A stretch of 64,000 nt of DNA from Alviniconcha marisindica (Eukaryota; Mollusca; Gastropoda; Provannidae). Below the pieces are notes generated by a model, which saw only the letters and a list, made by a program, of their open reading frames with translations, was not told where the DNA came from and did not search any database. Below, one piece after another: positions 11,458-22,638 of the stretch (position 1 is the first letter of the stretch; every line of letters begins with the position of its first letter). The DNA lies in NCBI GenBank assembly GCA_018857735.1, contig JABMCL010002002.1, positions 511,001 to 575,000 of the forward strand, written 5' to 3'. Both the position numbers and the translations under genes were made by a program.

Positions 11458-11481
11458 GGGGGGGGGGGGGGGGGGGGGGGG
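11458..11481. repeat. Poly-G tract (about 24 G)
   Basis: An uninterrupted G run after a GACATGTGG context. It has the sequence requirement for a G-quadruplex and is prone to length error in assembly. Confidence 0.9.
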
Positions 11482-11534
11482 AAGGATCTGAAACAAAATG
11501 ACTGCTAGCGTCCTAAAACAAGATCCAAACACAA

Positions 11535-11640
11535 AAAGGTTCAAACAAACGCTTATTTATTTTGACACGGATTCACAGTATGCAAATTTTCGGGGAAATT
11601 CCCTTTGTCAAGCCACAAAACGACACTTTGACATATTAGG
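11535..11640. repeat. Dispersed repeat family R2, copy 1
   Basis: The block AAAGGTTCAAACAAACGCTT ... CCCTTTGTCAAGCCACAAAAC recurs in diverged form at 12230-12310 and, for its second half, at about 59935-59990. No coding content. Confidence 0.5.
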
Positions 11641-12324
11641 AACAAAGTAAACCAAAGCTCAGAGTTGGAGGTTATTATATATGTCCACTGTGCCATTGCT
11701 GAAAGGCAACTCTTGCTTTCTGCTTCTGTTAAATAACTTTCAGATCTCGTCTGGCAGCCGGATGTGACTCTTTGCGTGTATATGGAATAGCACTGGGATG
11801 ATGTGAATGCAGATTGATTCTGTTTGAACGTTTCTGCACTCCAACTTATGTGTGCATAATGTGCGAGTGATATTTGTATGTGTGTCTGCGTGCATAAAGT
11901 GGAAATTTTATCCTTGTGCAATGACAATTATTGCCAAAATCTGCCCTTTGTTGAAGTTAGTGAGGCATGATATCTATTTGTATATTCACTTGTTTTATTC
12001 GCCTCAGGTTGTTTTACTGGTCACAGGGTGGTCTGCGTGCAAGGGTATGTGTGACTGAGCGACTGGATGCGTCTGTGATGATATTTACTCTGTGAATGTT
12101 TTTTACTTTTAGTTTGCGGCTAGATTTGATGACTGATCATGCTTCACTTCGAATCGTTTTGTTATATTCAAGTTTCAGACCAGAAAAATAATCAAACAAT
12201 GCTGACTGCCTGTATTCTGAGATCAAAACACTCAAAAGGTTAAAAAGAATGCTTATTTTAATTATATAAGACAATTCTGTGAAAACACCTTTCTCAAGCA
12301 TCAAACAAACCCTTGGTGCTTCAA

Positions 12325-12326
<2 letters not shown>

Positions 12327-12355
<29 letters not shown>

Positions 12356-12356
12356 C
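12327..12356. repeat. Poly-C tract (about 30 C)
   Basis: An uninterrupted C run directly following a second copy of the R2 repeat (12230-12310). Copy 1 of R2 lies just after the poly-G tract at 11458, so the two tracts flank related sequence. Confidence 0.9.
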
Positions 12357-12739
12357 ACTTCTCTGCGAACTGAAAGCTAAGCAGATCAAATTTTATGCCT
12401 ATCATTGTTTCTTAGGTCCTCGCCTGAAAAGGTGTTTTCACTGAAAATTTGCACATGTTTTGTATTGTTTAATTAAAATAAGCTTTCTTGTTCATTGTTT
12501 TGATGTTATTCAAGTTTAGTCACCTGAGCTGCATTTGGACTTCAGTGCAGTTGTGTGTGCAGATGGTGAGGATGCATGTATACATGCAGTAGATGTGGGT
12601 GGGTGTGTTTGTGGGTGTGGTTTTCAATGCTAATAGTCATGCAGACTCCTCAACCTGCAACTCGAAACCACATTTCAGCTGTTCTTACCAGATCTTTTGT
12701 AATGTGTGGATAAATGTTTTGTTGAAAGATGCTGTGAAA

Positions 12740-13105
12740 GGAATGCAAGGGTGTGTGGGAGATGAGCACTGGTGTGTGTGCTTTCAATTTCACTGTGTGG
12801 ATCTTGCATGTGTCACCGCTGGGAAAGGAATGGAAGGGTGGGAGGTGGACGAGCACTGGTGTGTGTGCTTACAATTTCACTGTGTGGATCTTGCCTGTGT
12901 GTCACAGAAAGCACTGGTGTGTGTGCTGGGAAAGGAATGGAAGGGTGGGAGGGAGACGAGCACTGGTGTGTGTGCTTACAATTTCACTGTATGGATCTTG
13001 CCTGTGACACTGCTGGGAACGGAATGGAAGGGTGGGAGGGAGATGAGCATGGGTGTGTGTACTTAAAATTGCACTGTGTGGATCTTGCCTGTGACACTGC
13101 ACCAT
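12740..13105. repeat. Minisatellite, about 90-bp unit, four copies
   Basis: Units carry GAGCACTGGTGTGTGTGC, then CAATTTCACTGTGTGGATCT, then GGGAAAGGAATGGAAGGGTG. Open frames across it come from repetition and are not considered genes. Confidence 0.85.
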
Positions 13106-13432
13106 AACCTTTTTGTACAGTTTGTGAGGAAAATCGACCTTCTACCTTAAAGGACAAGTCCAAGGTTAGGGGTGATTTTGGACACGATTTCCGTTAAAGC
13201 TCACTGAGAACGATGATGTAGGTGAAACTGTGATCTGAGGGTTATAAATGCACGAAAAAAAAGGCATTTTCTGTCATACCGAAAGCGTCGCCATGACGCC
13301 CAAATCACGTGACCATATGCCTACTACGTCACTCTGGGGAGTCGCTGCAAAATGGCCAACTCAAGCTCCAAAGACGAAACTGATATTTGCCCGAGAGACC
13401 CACAAGGATACAGCCGTATCAGTTTGAGCCTG

Positions 13433-13706
13433 TCAGGCAGGATTTTGAAAGAGTACTGGAACATCGTGTCAGCTTCGAAGAAAACCCCATGCGGTATTCC
13501 ATGGGGTTTGCGAAATCTCACTCACTGAAGTGCTCGCTACACAAATGGGCATGATGCGGCGCAGCAAGAAAGTCAGCTCGTTTGAATTGTATAAATTTAA
13601 TCCACTTTCGCCCCACTGCAGGTCGATTGCACTGGAGCTCGTGCATTGTTATACCTGCGGTCGTCTGCAAATTGTTACAGTTCACGGCAACACAGTAGGC
13701 CGGCAT
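13433..13706 (-). pseudogene. Broken THAP-domain reading frame
   Basis: Starts MPAYCVAVNC and runs through RKWIKFIQFKR to LCSEHFSE. This carries the C-x-C pair, the invariant Trp region and the C-x2-H (CSEH) of a THAP C2CH DNA-binding domain. A TGA at 13520-13518 interrupts it. The same frame then continues DFANPMEYRMGFSSKL, and a further frameshift leads to DVPVLFQNPA, matching the (A)VPTLF end of THAP domains. It lies within element 1. A GTGAGT overlapping HFS could be a donor, so a spliced first exon is an alternative, but similarity continues past it. Confidence 0.7.
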
Positions 13707-13782
13707 AGTTAACTTTTTTGTCGACCACACACATACACAGTTTACTGAAGAATCTAAGATGGCAACCGCACTGACTTCCCAG

Positions 13783-13803
13783 ACTGACGTCACTTCCGGG
13801 AAA
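13783..13803 (-). promoter_or_regulatory. CRE plus ETS-like block upstream of the THAP frame
   Basis: TGACGTCA (13785-13792) overlaps CACTTCCGG (13791-13799), 80 bp upstream of the THAP ATG. These are consensus CREB/ATF and ETS motifs. It probably was the element's internal promoter; activity is unknown. Confidence 0.45.
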
Positions 13804-13947
13804 GCCTACAGAAAATAAAATCGATTAAAAACCCAATTAAACATTTTTTTTATTTTTTTATTTTATTAAATCTGCAACTAGTGACTCATTTGTCAATCAT
13901 TTCGATGGTCATTTTGCATACTTAAAAACCTTGAACTTTTACTTTAA

Positions 13948-14408
13948 AGGGGACCCCAGTTGAAGAGTCAAGGTGGCCTTAAAGTGTAGAAAATGTGCAA
14001 ATATTTCCCGTCACAGGCTTTGTATGGTGATTCTCTCAATATGTATGCAACAGAAGTGCTTTTTTACATCAAACATAAGTTCCTCAGGTGTGTGGTTCAC
14101 TCTCTACCCAGTTGAGAGCAGAAAAGGTTGGCTCATAATGTAAAAACATTTACTTCTGCCACACACGCCAGCCTTGTTCATATCATAGACAGACTGCCAG
14201 ACACTGTTGTGCCACACAAGCCGGCCTTGACACAGACTGCCAGACACAAAATGGCAGTAATTTCAGCCATATTTTTCCCGACTTTCAAACGTTGATTTTT
14301 AACAGACTTTACTGAAAGTTGACTGGACAAACTGCTGTGAGTCACTGCGTATTTTTTATCCCATTCCTATCAGTGGGGTTCATGATACTCCTTCTCTTCG
14401 GGTCCCCT
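13948..14408. mobile_element. TTAA-flanked element 2, abutting element 1
   Basis: Begins AGGGGACCC right after the TTAA that ends element 1 and finishes GGGTCCCCT before TTAA at 14409-14412. The perfect 9-bp inverted termini are followed by GAAGAG on both sides, with a 5-bp offset. 461 bp, no ORF. Non-autonomous. Confidence 0.6.
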
Positions 14409-14852
14409 TTAATTGTGGTGCTGTTTTCACAGACCCTATAGTATAACTTTATAAGTGGCCGACAGAACTTTATTTTTTCCCCTGATGGCTGGGGACAATG
14501 CAAATTGTTCCCTTGGAGACACAGTGCCCATATATGGGCACAGTGGGTACTAACTCTTTTTTAATTTTTTCATACTGTGACTTGCCAATGAAAATCCATA
14601 CTGTGACTTGCCAATGGAAATTGATTTGATTCAAATAAAGTTTATAAACACTTACCTTTCAAAAGAGTTTATCTTCCTTTTATTACGTTCAGCCACAAGT
14701 ACACACACATGGAAACTATATGTTATTACACCTTTTTGTTACATTTGTTTGATACCAAAGACAGGACAAACCTTGAGCTCCAGAATCAACCAGCAGCATT
14801 GTATCAAGTCTTCAGACCTGCTGTGTGCCATTATTATTATTACTGGAATCAC

Positions 14853-14910
14853 CCTGATATAACCATACTGGTTGACTGGGTGTAAAACACCAAGTTACTT
14901 ATTTACTTAC
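14853..14910 (+). repeat. SINE-like 3' tail, family T1
   Basis: ATATAACCATACTGG then GACTGGGTGTAAAACACC and TTACTTA repeats. Other copies: 46708-46745 (reverse), 48948-49000, 50255-50312 (reverse), and a diverged one at 51470-51515. Confidence 0.7.
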
Positions 14911-15339
14911 AGTTACTGAAATACAACACTTACTGTTACTAGAATACACTACAATTTGGCACAGGTACCAGCGAATACAAAGTAATATCACACAGTCTTG
15001 ACAGTAAATGCTGTTTAATATCACTGTGCAAGTGGTCAAAAACATGCATTTGTGGGCAAAATAAGTGAACAGCTGATTTTGAATGTAAACCAAAAAAAAT
15101 GAGTGTAAACAAAAATTTACACAATAATTTGAATGTAAAAATAATTTATACAATAACTTCATTTGAATGTAAACAACAATTTATACAATAATTTGAGTGT
15201 AAACTACAATTTATACAATAACTTCATTTGAATGTAAACAAACATATGCTTCAACTTTCATTTCATTTTACTCTCTTCATATTCTTCATAATAAACAATG
15301 AATAACAAGAACTATAAACCACTGCCAGGCAACTACCCT

Positions 15340-16240
15340 CAAACAGCGTTTCCCCACACTTGACCCTCACATCATTTCCCCACCCCTGACCCTGACATTC
15401 ACCCAATGTTGGATGAGACAACAGAATGTGCCAGTGTTTCCCCACACCTGACCCTGACGTTCACCCAGTGTTGGATGAGACAACAGAATGTGCCAGTGTT
15501 TCCCCACACCTGACCCTGATGTTCACCCAGTATTGGATGAGACAACAGTGTGCCAATTTCCCCACACCTGACCCTGATGTTCACCCAGTAGTGGATGAGA
15601 CAGCAGAGTGTTTCACCATTTCCCCACACCTGACCCTGCCACCATTTCCCCACACCTAACCTTGACGTTCACCCAATGTTGGATGAGACAACAGTGTGCC
15701 AGTTTCCCCACACCTGACCCTGATGTTCACCCAGTGTTGGATGAGACAGCAGAGTGTGCTACTGTTTCCCCACACCTGACCCTGATGTTCACCCAGTGTT
15801 GGATGAGACAGCAGAGTGTGCTACTGTTTCCCCACACCTGACCCTGCCACCAACAGTGCGCCAGTTTCCCCACACCTGACCCTGACGTTCACCCAGTGTT
15901 GGATGAGACGGCAGAGTGTTTCACCAGTTCCCCACACCTGACCCTGACATTCACCCACTGTTGGATGAGACTGCAGTGTGTCGCTATTTCGCCACCTTGA
16001 CATCCACCCAGTGTTGGATGAGACGGCAGAGTGTTTCACCATTTCCCCACACCTGACCCTGACGTTCACCCAGTGTTGGATGAGATGGCAGTGTTTCACC
16101 ATTTCCCCACACCTAACCCTGACGTTCACCCAGTGTTGGATGAGACGGCAGTGTTTCACCATTTCCCCACACCTAGCCCTGACGTTCACCCAGTGTTGGA
16201 TAAGATGGCAGAGTGTGCCACCATTTCCCCACACCTGACC
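15340..16240. repeat. Minisatellite, about 55-60 bp unit, roughly 15 copies
   Basis: The unit contains TTTCCCCACACCTGACCCTG, ACGTTCACCCAGTGTTGGAT and GAGACAGCAGAGTGTG. Units vary by small deletions. Long frames on both strands are repeat artefacts. A single diverged relative of the monomer sits inside dispersed repeats at 38208-38345 and 27170-27372, so the array was probably seeded within one of those. Confidence 0.9.
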
Positions 16241-17298
16241 AAACCATCATACATGTGTACAAGTGCAGTGTTACTTGCCACTGCAGCATCTACACTCCAA
16301 TTTTAGGGATTTCAATAAGGGAGTTTCTCATGTCAGGAAGACTGCCATAGCTGAAAGCAATCCTGACGTAGAAATCTCAACAAACAATTATGTTTTGGCT
16401 AGAGACAAAAAGATGCCAGTAACGACAATGCCAATTTAATAGTCTCATATATATGTAGACAGATGTTCTGGTTAAAAAGCATGTAAGTATGCACACTTTG
16501 ACAACAGAAGAGATCCTTCCCATCAGCCTAGTCATGATAAAATGCATGCAAAGTGTATTTTGATTTATATCATCATTTCTTTTGTGAAGGTGTTGCAAAC
16601 ATATCAACTCAACTTACATACAGCCACTCAGTCAGAGTCGCATACAACTAGAGTGCAGTGGGTCTGCTCTGAAGCAGAGGACAGCATTGTACAGTTGCCA
16701 TTGCGAAGCACTTAGGGCTCACCTGAAGACAAGGCACTCAGCTAGTGTTTACATACAAAAGCTAAAAACACACACACACAAACTGGAGGTATATGTTAAT
16801 CAGTATCACAGATTTTGCTCACAGTGGAGACACCACAACAATCAGCAGCAGGGTCTGTGCCCTTTAAAAAGTAAAACGCTCTGGTGGGTCTCCAGAGTGC
16901 ACAACCTATTTGGCTGCAAAACATCAGCCCTTTCACTGGGTTACTTATTTACTCACAACATGATTAGAAACCTGATCACATACAAGCAGCATAGTAATGA
17001 ATTCATTCAGAGAAATAACTGATTTCAACCCACACACATGTGTGCACAACACACACTAACACAAACTCAGCCACACACTGATACACACATATTAATAATT
17101 AACACACCACACCACACACACACCACCTCCATCCAAAATCCATTGTGATGCCTAAGCAAATTAGTATATTCCGCAGTTCATCAATCATGAATATCATGAA
17201 GTAATTGAATGTAATGTCCACATCACTTCATACATGATACTGTCAGCACTTTTCTGGCACCGATGGTGAACACCTTTAACTGATGCAGACACCAACAC
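16241..17298. other. MTRR 3' flank
   Basis: Contains the likely end of the MTRR 3' UTR (no clear poly(A) signal found), a diverged SINE-like segment near 16685-16765 (also at 52370-52450: TGCCATTGTGAAGCAC), and CA-rich sequence around 17030-17130. Confidence 0.5.
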
Positions 17299-17378
17299 TC
17301 AGGTCCAAACATCCTCCAGATAGTGTCGGTGTATCCTCATCTTCATCACATATGTCTTTGCGTCATCTGCACTCAGCC
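17299..17378 (-). CDS. MTRR: MTRR exon 14 (terminal)
   Basis: Acceptor CACTGCAG|GGCTGA, stop TGA 17301-17299, 80 nt, completing the split Gly codon. It encodes [10 protein letters not shown]...HYLEDVWT, the conserved reductase C-terminus. Too short to stand out as an open frame; found by phase and motif. Confidence 0.93.
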
Positions 17379-20300
17379 CTGCAGTGACCAAAAGAAGAAA
17401 ATGATTTGCATGAGATGTGAACTGGGTTAAACCTCATCACACACTCTTTGAAATGAAACTCTGCTTAGGAAAAAGTAGTTCAAATATCCCAAACTGTAAA
17501 CTCTACTTCTAGTGTTGATCTCTCTCTTAAGGCAGAACCATCTAGAGTACCTCTCTCTTAAGGCAGAACCATCTAGTGTACCTCTCTCTTAAGACAGAAC
17601 CATCTAGTGTCCCGCTCTCTTAAGGCAGAACCATCTAGTGTACCTCTCTCTTAAGACAGAACCATCTAGTGTACCTCTCTCTTAAGACAGAACCATCTAG
17701 TGTACCTCTCTCTTAAAACAGAGTGGTTCAAACATAAGCCAAAGTGGTTCAAACATCCTAACTGTAAACTGTACTTCTAGTGTACCTCTCCCTTAAGACA
17801 GAGTGGTTCAAACATAGGACAACGCGGTTCAAACATCCTAACTGTAAACTGTACTTCTAGTGTACACCTCTCTTAAGACAGAACCATCTAATGTACCTCT
17901 CTCTTGGGACAGAGTGGTTCAAACATTTACACTGTACTGCTTACTTCTAACGCTCCTCTCTTAGTGGCTGGCAAAGGACACTTGAGAGAGCTGTACAACT
18001 GAACAAACTGAGGCACAGAACATCGGAGAGTACTGTACAATTGAATGAACTGAGGCAAGGAACACCTGAGAGTTGAGAGTACTGTACAAATGAATGAAAC
18101 AGCACAAGGAAAATCCCCACAGGAGCTACAGGAGAATTTTCTTCTCCATGGTCAACTTTCTGTGCTGATTTATTTCAGTATTTATTCCACCCGTGTGTTA
18201 CCACAATAGCAATAAAAAAAGATCCTGGTCATTCTGCAAAAGTGCAGGTGGCAGGTTACAGCTAAACTCGCATGCACCTTACGTATGTGGCTTTGTGTGA
18301 AGTGACAATGTAAACTGGTGCATGGTTGTATGGCGTACACAGAACGTGTGCCAAAACAGCGTCAGTTTCATCTGGCATGAGCCATAAAACAACTAAACAG
18401 TACTGTCAGTACACCACATCGCTGGATATTCAAAAAAGTGCTATAAAAAGGATAGTCACTCAAAAAAGTGTTATAAAAAGGATAGTGACATATGTGACAT
18501 GATTGCAATGAATGTGCTCAAGAGCAAAGAATAGTGCTATATAAAAGCGATCAGTCTTAATAATAATAATAATAAATCAGTCATTTACAATCAAATACAC
18601 ATAACAGAACTGGGGACACTAGGCCACACAACAGTGGCCTTCAGAAGCTGCAAGAAGAAATGCAATGCGTGCAATGACAAAGTCACCACCCACCTTGTTC
18701 CTGCATTATCACATTCTCGATGGCAGCGCTGACGTCTTTGGCCATGTTTTTGGCATCGCCACACACAAACACCACAGCCTCTTTCTCATGAATCAAGCGG
18801 TAGATTTCTGAAGAATGCGCTCGGATGTTGTCCTGCACATATCTGGGACTGTCGTGGCTGTCAGGCACGTCACGTGAAAAAGCCGGCAGAAACTTGGTCA
18901 GGACACCTTTCCTCTGAAAGGCCTTCACTGAAGTCCTGAAAAAGAGAGACCCCATAAGATTTCAGTGTTGGGGAACCCATCAACAGCTACAGAGCCTGGC
19001 TACTCAGGCTAATACTGATTTCTACAGAGCTGGATGACACAGAGTGATGTTTTGTCACGTTAACACCAACAATTACAGAGCCTCGCTACTCAGGCTAAAA
19101 CTTGTTTCTATAGAGCTGGATGACACAGGGTGATGTTTTCTCACATTAACACCAACAGCTACAGAGCCTCGCTACTCAGGCTAAAACTTGTATCTACAGA
19201 GCTGGATGACACAGAGTTAGACTTCTCAGGCCAACACCAACTGCTACAGAGCCTGACTACTCAGGTTAATATTGATTTCTACAGAGCTGGGCTACAGACT
19301 AACACTAACTGCTACAGAGTCAGGCTAACACTGATTTCTACAGATCTGGATGACACAGAGTTAGGCTTCTCAGGCTAACACCAGCTGCTACAGAGCCTGG
19401 CTACTCAAATTAATATTGATTTCTACACAGCTGGGCTCGGCACAGACAAGTCACTGGGTGGATGGAAGTTCTGGTTGGTCCGAGAAAATATCTGGACCTG
19501 AAAAGCGCATGGTTGCAAAGATAATTCAAATAACACAATTCAAATAACACTGCTACAGAGCTGGGCTACTCAGGCTAGTACTGTTAAAGAGCTGGGCTAC
19601 CAAGGCTAACACAAACTGCTACAGAGCTGGGCTACCCAGGCTAACACCAGTTGCTAGAGGTCTGAGCTACCCAGGCTAACACCAGTTGCTAGAGGTCTGG
19701 GCTACCCAGGCCAACACCAGTTGTTATAGAGCTGGGCAACTCAGACTAACATCACCTGCAATAGAGCTGGGATACTCAGACCACTACAGAGCTGTGTTAT
19801 TCGGGCTAACACCAGTTCTTACACAGCTGGGCAACTCAAACTAACATTGACTGCAGTAGAAGATCCTTAAAAACGACCTGCATGAATTGTAGTCTTCTAA
19901 ACTGCAATACCTCATTCCTGCATAACCTCAGAGTCATCAATTGCTTCTTCCTTTTTAAGTTTTAAAAATGTTTTCAAATGTTTAAACACAAAAGGAGAAC
20001 TCACCTGAACAAGAAATCTCGCTCTTTGTGCCTGCAGCCAAACAACAGCCAAGTCTCTCCAACAGGCTTATCTACCCCTTCTTGCTCCAAGCGCAGTTGT
20101 CTCTCCTGTAGAAAGCCAATGTAGGGAGCAACACCAGTGCCTGGCCCGATCATGATCAGCGGCACAGACAAGTCACTGGGTGGATGGAAGTTCTGGTTGG
20201 TCCGAGAAAATATCTGGACCTGAAAAGTGCATGGTTGCAAAGATAATTCAAATAACACAATTCACATAACACTGGTTGGGAGTCTGGCTACAATCTTTAT

Positions 20301-22542
20301 GAGAAAAAAAACTAACAAAAAACCCAAAAACCTACTGACTTCTACTAGTTCCAGTTGACACATGTTTATTTCTTCCAACACACCAAATATGAAACAGATC
20401 AAAAATGCAGATGCACAACTTTAAAAAAAACTTGTGCTCTCTCTCTCTCCCCCATTCCCCCCTCCCTCTCTCTCCTCCCCCCAGCCACCACCCCCTCCCA
20501 CTCTCTCCCTCCCTCCTCCTCCCCAACCCCCCCACCCCACTCTCCCTCCCCATCCCACCTCTTCTCTATCTGTCTCAAAGACAGCTTGCCTGACAGGCAT
20601 TTCTTTGAGTGGTGTGTAAAGCTCAGTCAGTCAGCCACCCTACCTTCCTCTCCCTCTCTTTGTGCATATTTTTGCTACTGGTGATTAACTTCAAACACAA
20701 AAAGCAGACCATCTTGGCTTCAGTCAGGAACACTGAGCCACAACAGGGCCAAGACTGGAATGTAAGTAAAGTACTGTTTGAGAATGACTGATATTCAAAT
20801 ATGCAGTCGCCCCCCTCCCCCCGATATCCCATAATGGCTGACTGTGTAAAATACCAGTATTTACTTACTTCTCCCCCCCCCCCCCCCCCACAACATATAT
20901 GCATACACAAACACAAACATATATATATATATATATGCACTAATGCAGGCATGAGTGCACACACACATACACACCCCATCCCCCAACACTCACACATGCC
21001 CGATACTTGAAGAACACTCACCTCTACATCCTCAAGTGACACGGACTCCATCTGAATCACCAGATCCATTGCAACGTCCCCACCACCCTTCCCATCACGC
21101 TGCAGTGGCTGTGTGATGTCATCCAGCCAGCCGGTGCACAGACCACGGCGGCTGTACAGCCGACACTGGGAAGACGGGATGTCCACCACGTTAAAGGCAA
21201 TGTCAACATGACCTGGCCGCCAGTCATCACAGCTGCACACATAATCAGCAAATTGATTTTTTCTATATAAAAAAAACCCAATAAGACCACGAAGGAAAAT
21301 GATGATGACACTATAACAGTCCTTTGGATGAGATAATAAACCAAGGTACCCCATGCGTATAAACATGCCAAATTCTGAAAAAGGGTATACCTGCTTGACA
21401 GCATTATATAAGGATGACCAATGATAATGAAGCCACATGGTTCAGGAGCTGTGTGAGAGTCGAGGTGGCCGTCCTGGGCTGTCCGTCCTAACGAGCCTTC
21501 TGGTTTCCGTGGACGTAAACAATTATTGAACCGTGCTTCGGCATTGGTCACAACTTGTCCCTAATATGTCAACTGACATCTGAGGACATTAAGCAACACT
21601 TCACCACCAATGAAGCCAGTTGGTCCTGACTCACCTGCAAGCAGAGTAGGGTCGAGGCTGCAGTCTTGGAAGATGCTCTGTGACACACAAAAGAAATAAG
21701 ACCATTAGTACCAATATAATGAAGATTTTGACATGAAAACACTTAGGCTAAAAATTCTTGAAATCTGCCATCACCAGCCTACAAGTATTCAAATTCTGAG
21801 TCTAAAAAAACATTCATACCACTTGTGGTGGGGAGTAAAAATGACACTTATCAATATCAGCACACATGGATAGGCAGATAGTTGCCACTTGATAAACAAC
21901 TGGACTGCAGACAGAGGCATTTTGTCCGTGTCAGTTTCTACTGGTCTAATGCAGTTTAACTCTATGGACACACCAGTTTATGTTGTCTGTTTCGACATCT
22001 TGCATAGGTCAGAAAAGCAGGAAAACACATACACATGATAATAATCATCATAAAACATTTTTCTACAACACCATTTCCCTTTGACAAAAACAGGCTCAAA
22101 GCATTTTACAACCCCAACACAATCCAAAATGGCAATAGCCTATTCTGTGGACGTATATGTGGAAAACAATAATCATACCTATCATTATCAATCAATTATG
22201 TGGATGTATGAGTGAAAAACAATAATTTAGCATACCTATAAATCAATTTTGTGGATGTGTGAGTGGAAAACAATAATTTAACATACCTATCAATCTCTCT
22301 ACAGGTGGTTGGCAGGAGGTAAATGTGTACAACACATCCAGCAATGACACGTTCTCTGCACGCACAAAAGCTGCATAGTCCTCCGCCCCTTCCTTGCTAC
22401 ACAGCTCCTGAAGACGACGCTTCTCTGATGCATCACATGTGTGGTCCACCAGTAGTCGCAGCAGAGCCTGAAAGGTTATATCAATAACAATTACAGTATT
22501 TATCCAGCACAAAATCTTGTCCAGAGAGACTATTCTAAGCAT

Positions 22543-22638
<96 letters not shown>

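Larger units (their letters stand above)
13151..13943. mobile_element. TTAA-flanked DNA transposon-like element 1 (Kolobok-like)
   Basis: Flanked by TTAA at 13147-13150 and 13944-13947. Termini are inverted: left AGGACAAGTCCAAGG, right (reverse complement) AGTAAAAGTTCAAGG. Inside, on the minus strand, is a broken THAP zinc-finger frame with a promoter-like CRE/ETS block. TTAA target duplication plus a THAP domain is the combination known from Kolobok elements. At 793 bp it is too short to be autonomous. Superfamily is inference. Confidence 0.6.
10411..17298. other. PEX11-MTRR convergent interval, no gene
   Basis: A tail-to-tail interval between the PEX11 stop and the MTRR stop. It holds the 3' UTRs (ends not located), poly-G and poly-C tracts, two minisatellites, two TTAA-flanked transposon-like elements, one copy of a ~400-bp dispersed repeat and two SINE-like tails. 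The only protein-like signal is a broken THAP domain. Confidence 0.75.

Noticed and set aside
12593..13107. 157- and 111-codon plus-strand frames
   Set aside because: Products of the ~90-bp minisatellite, no splice context or family similarity.
15399..16238. Several 80-140 codon frames on both strands
   Set aside because: Translation of the 55-60 bp minisatellite; the peptides repeat with the DNA.
17515..17720. 31-bp regular repeats resembling a CRISPR array
   Set aside because: No spacers; a plain minisatellite in an MTRR intron.
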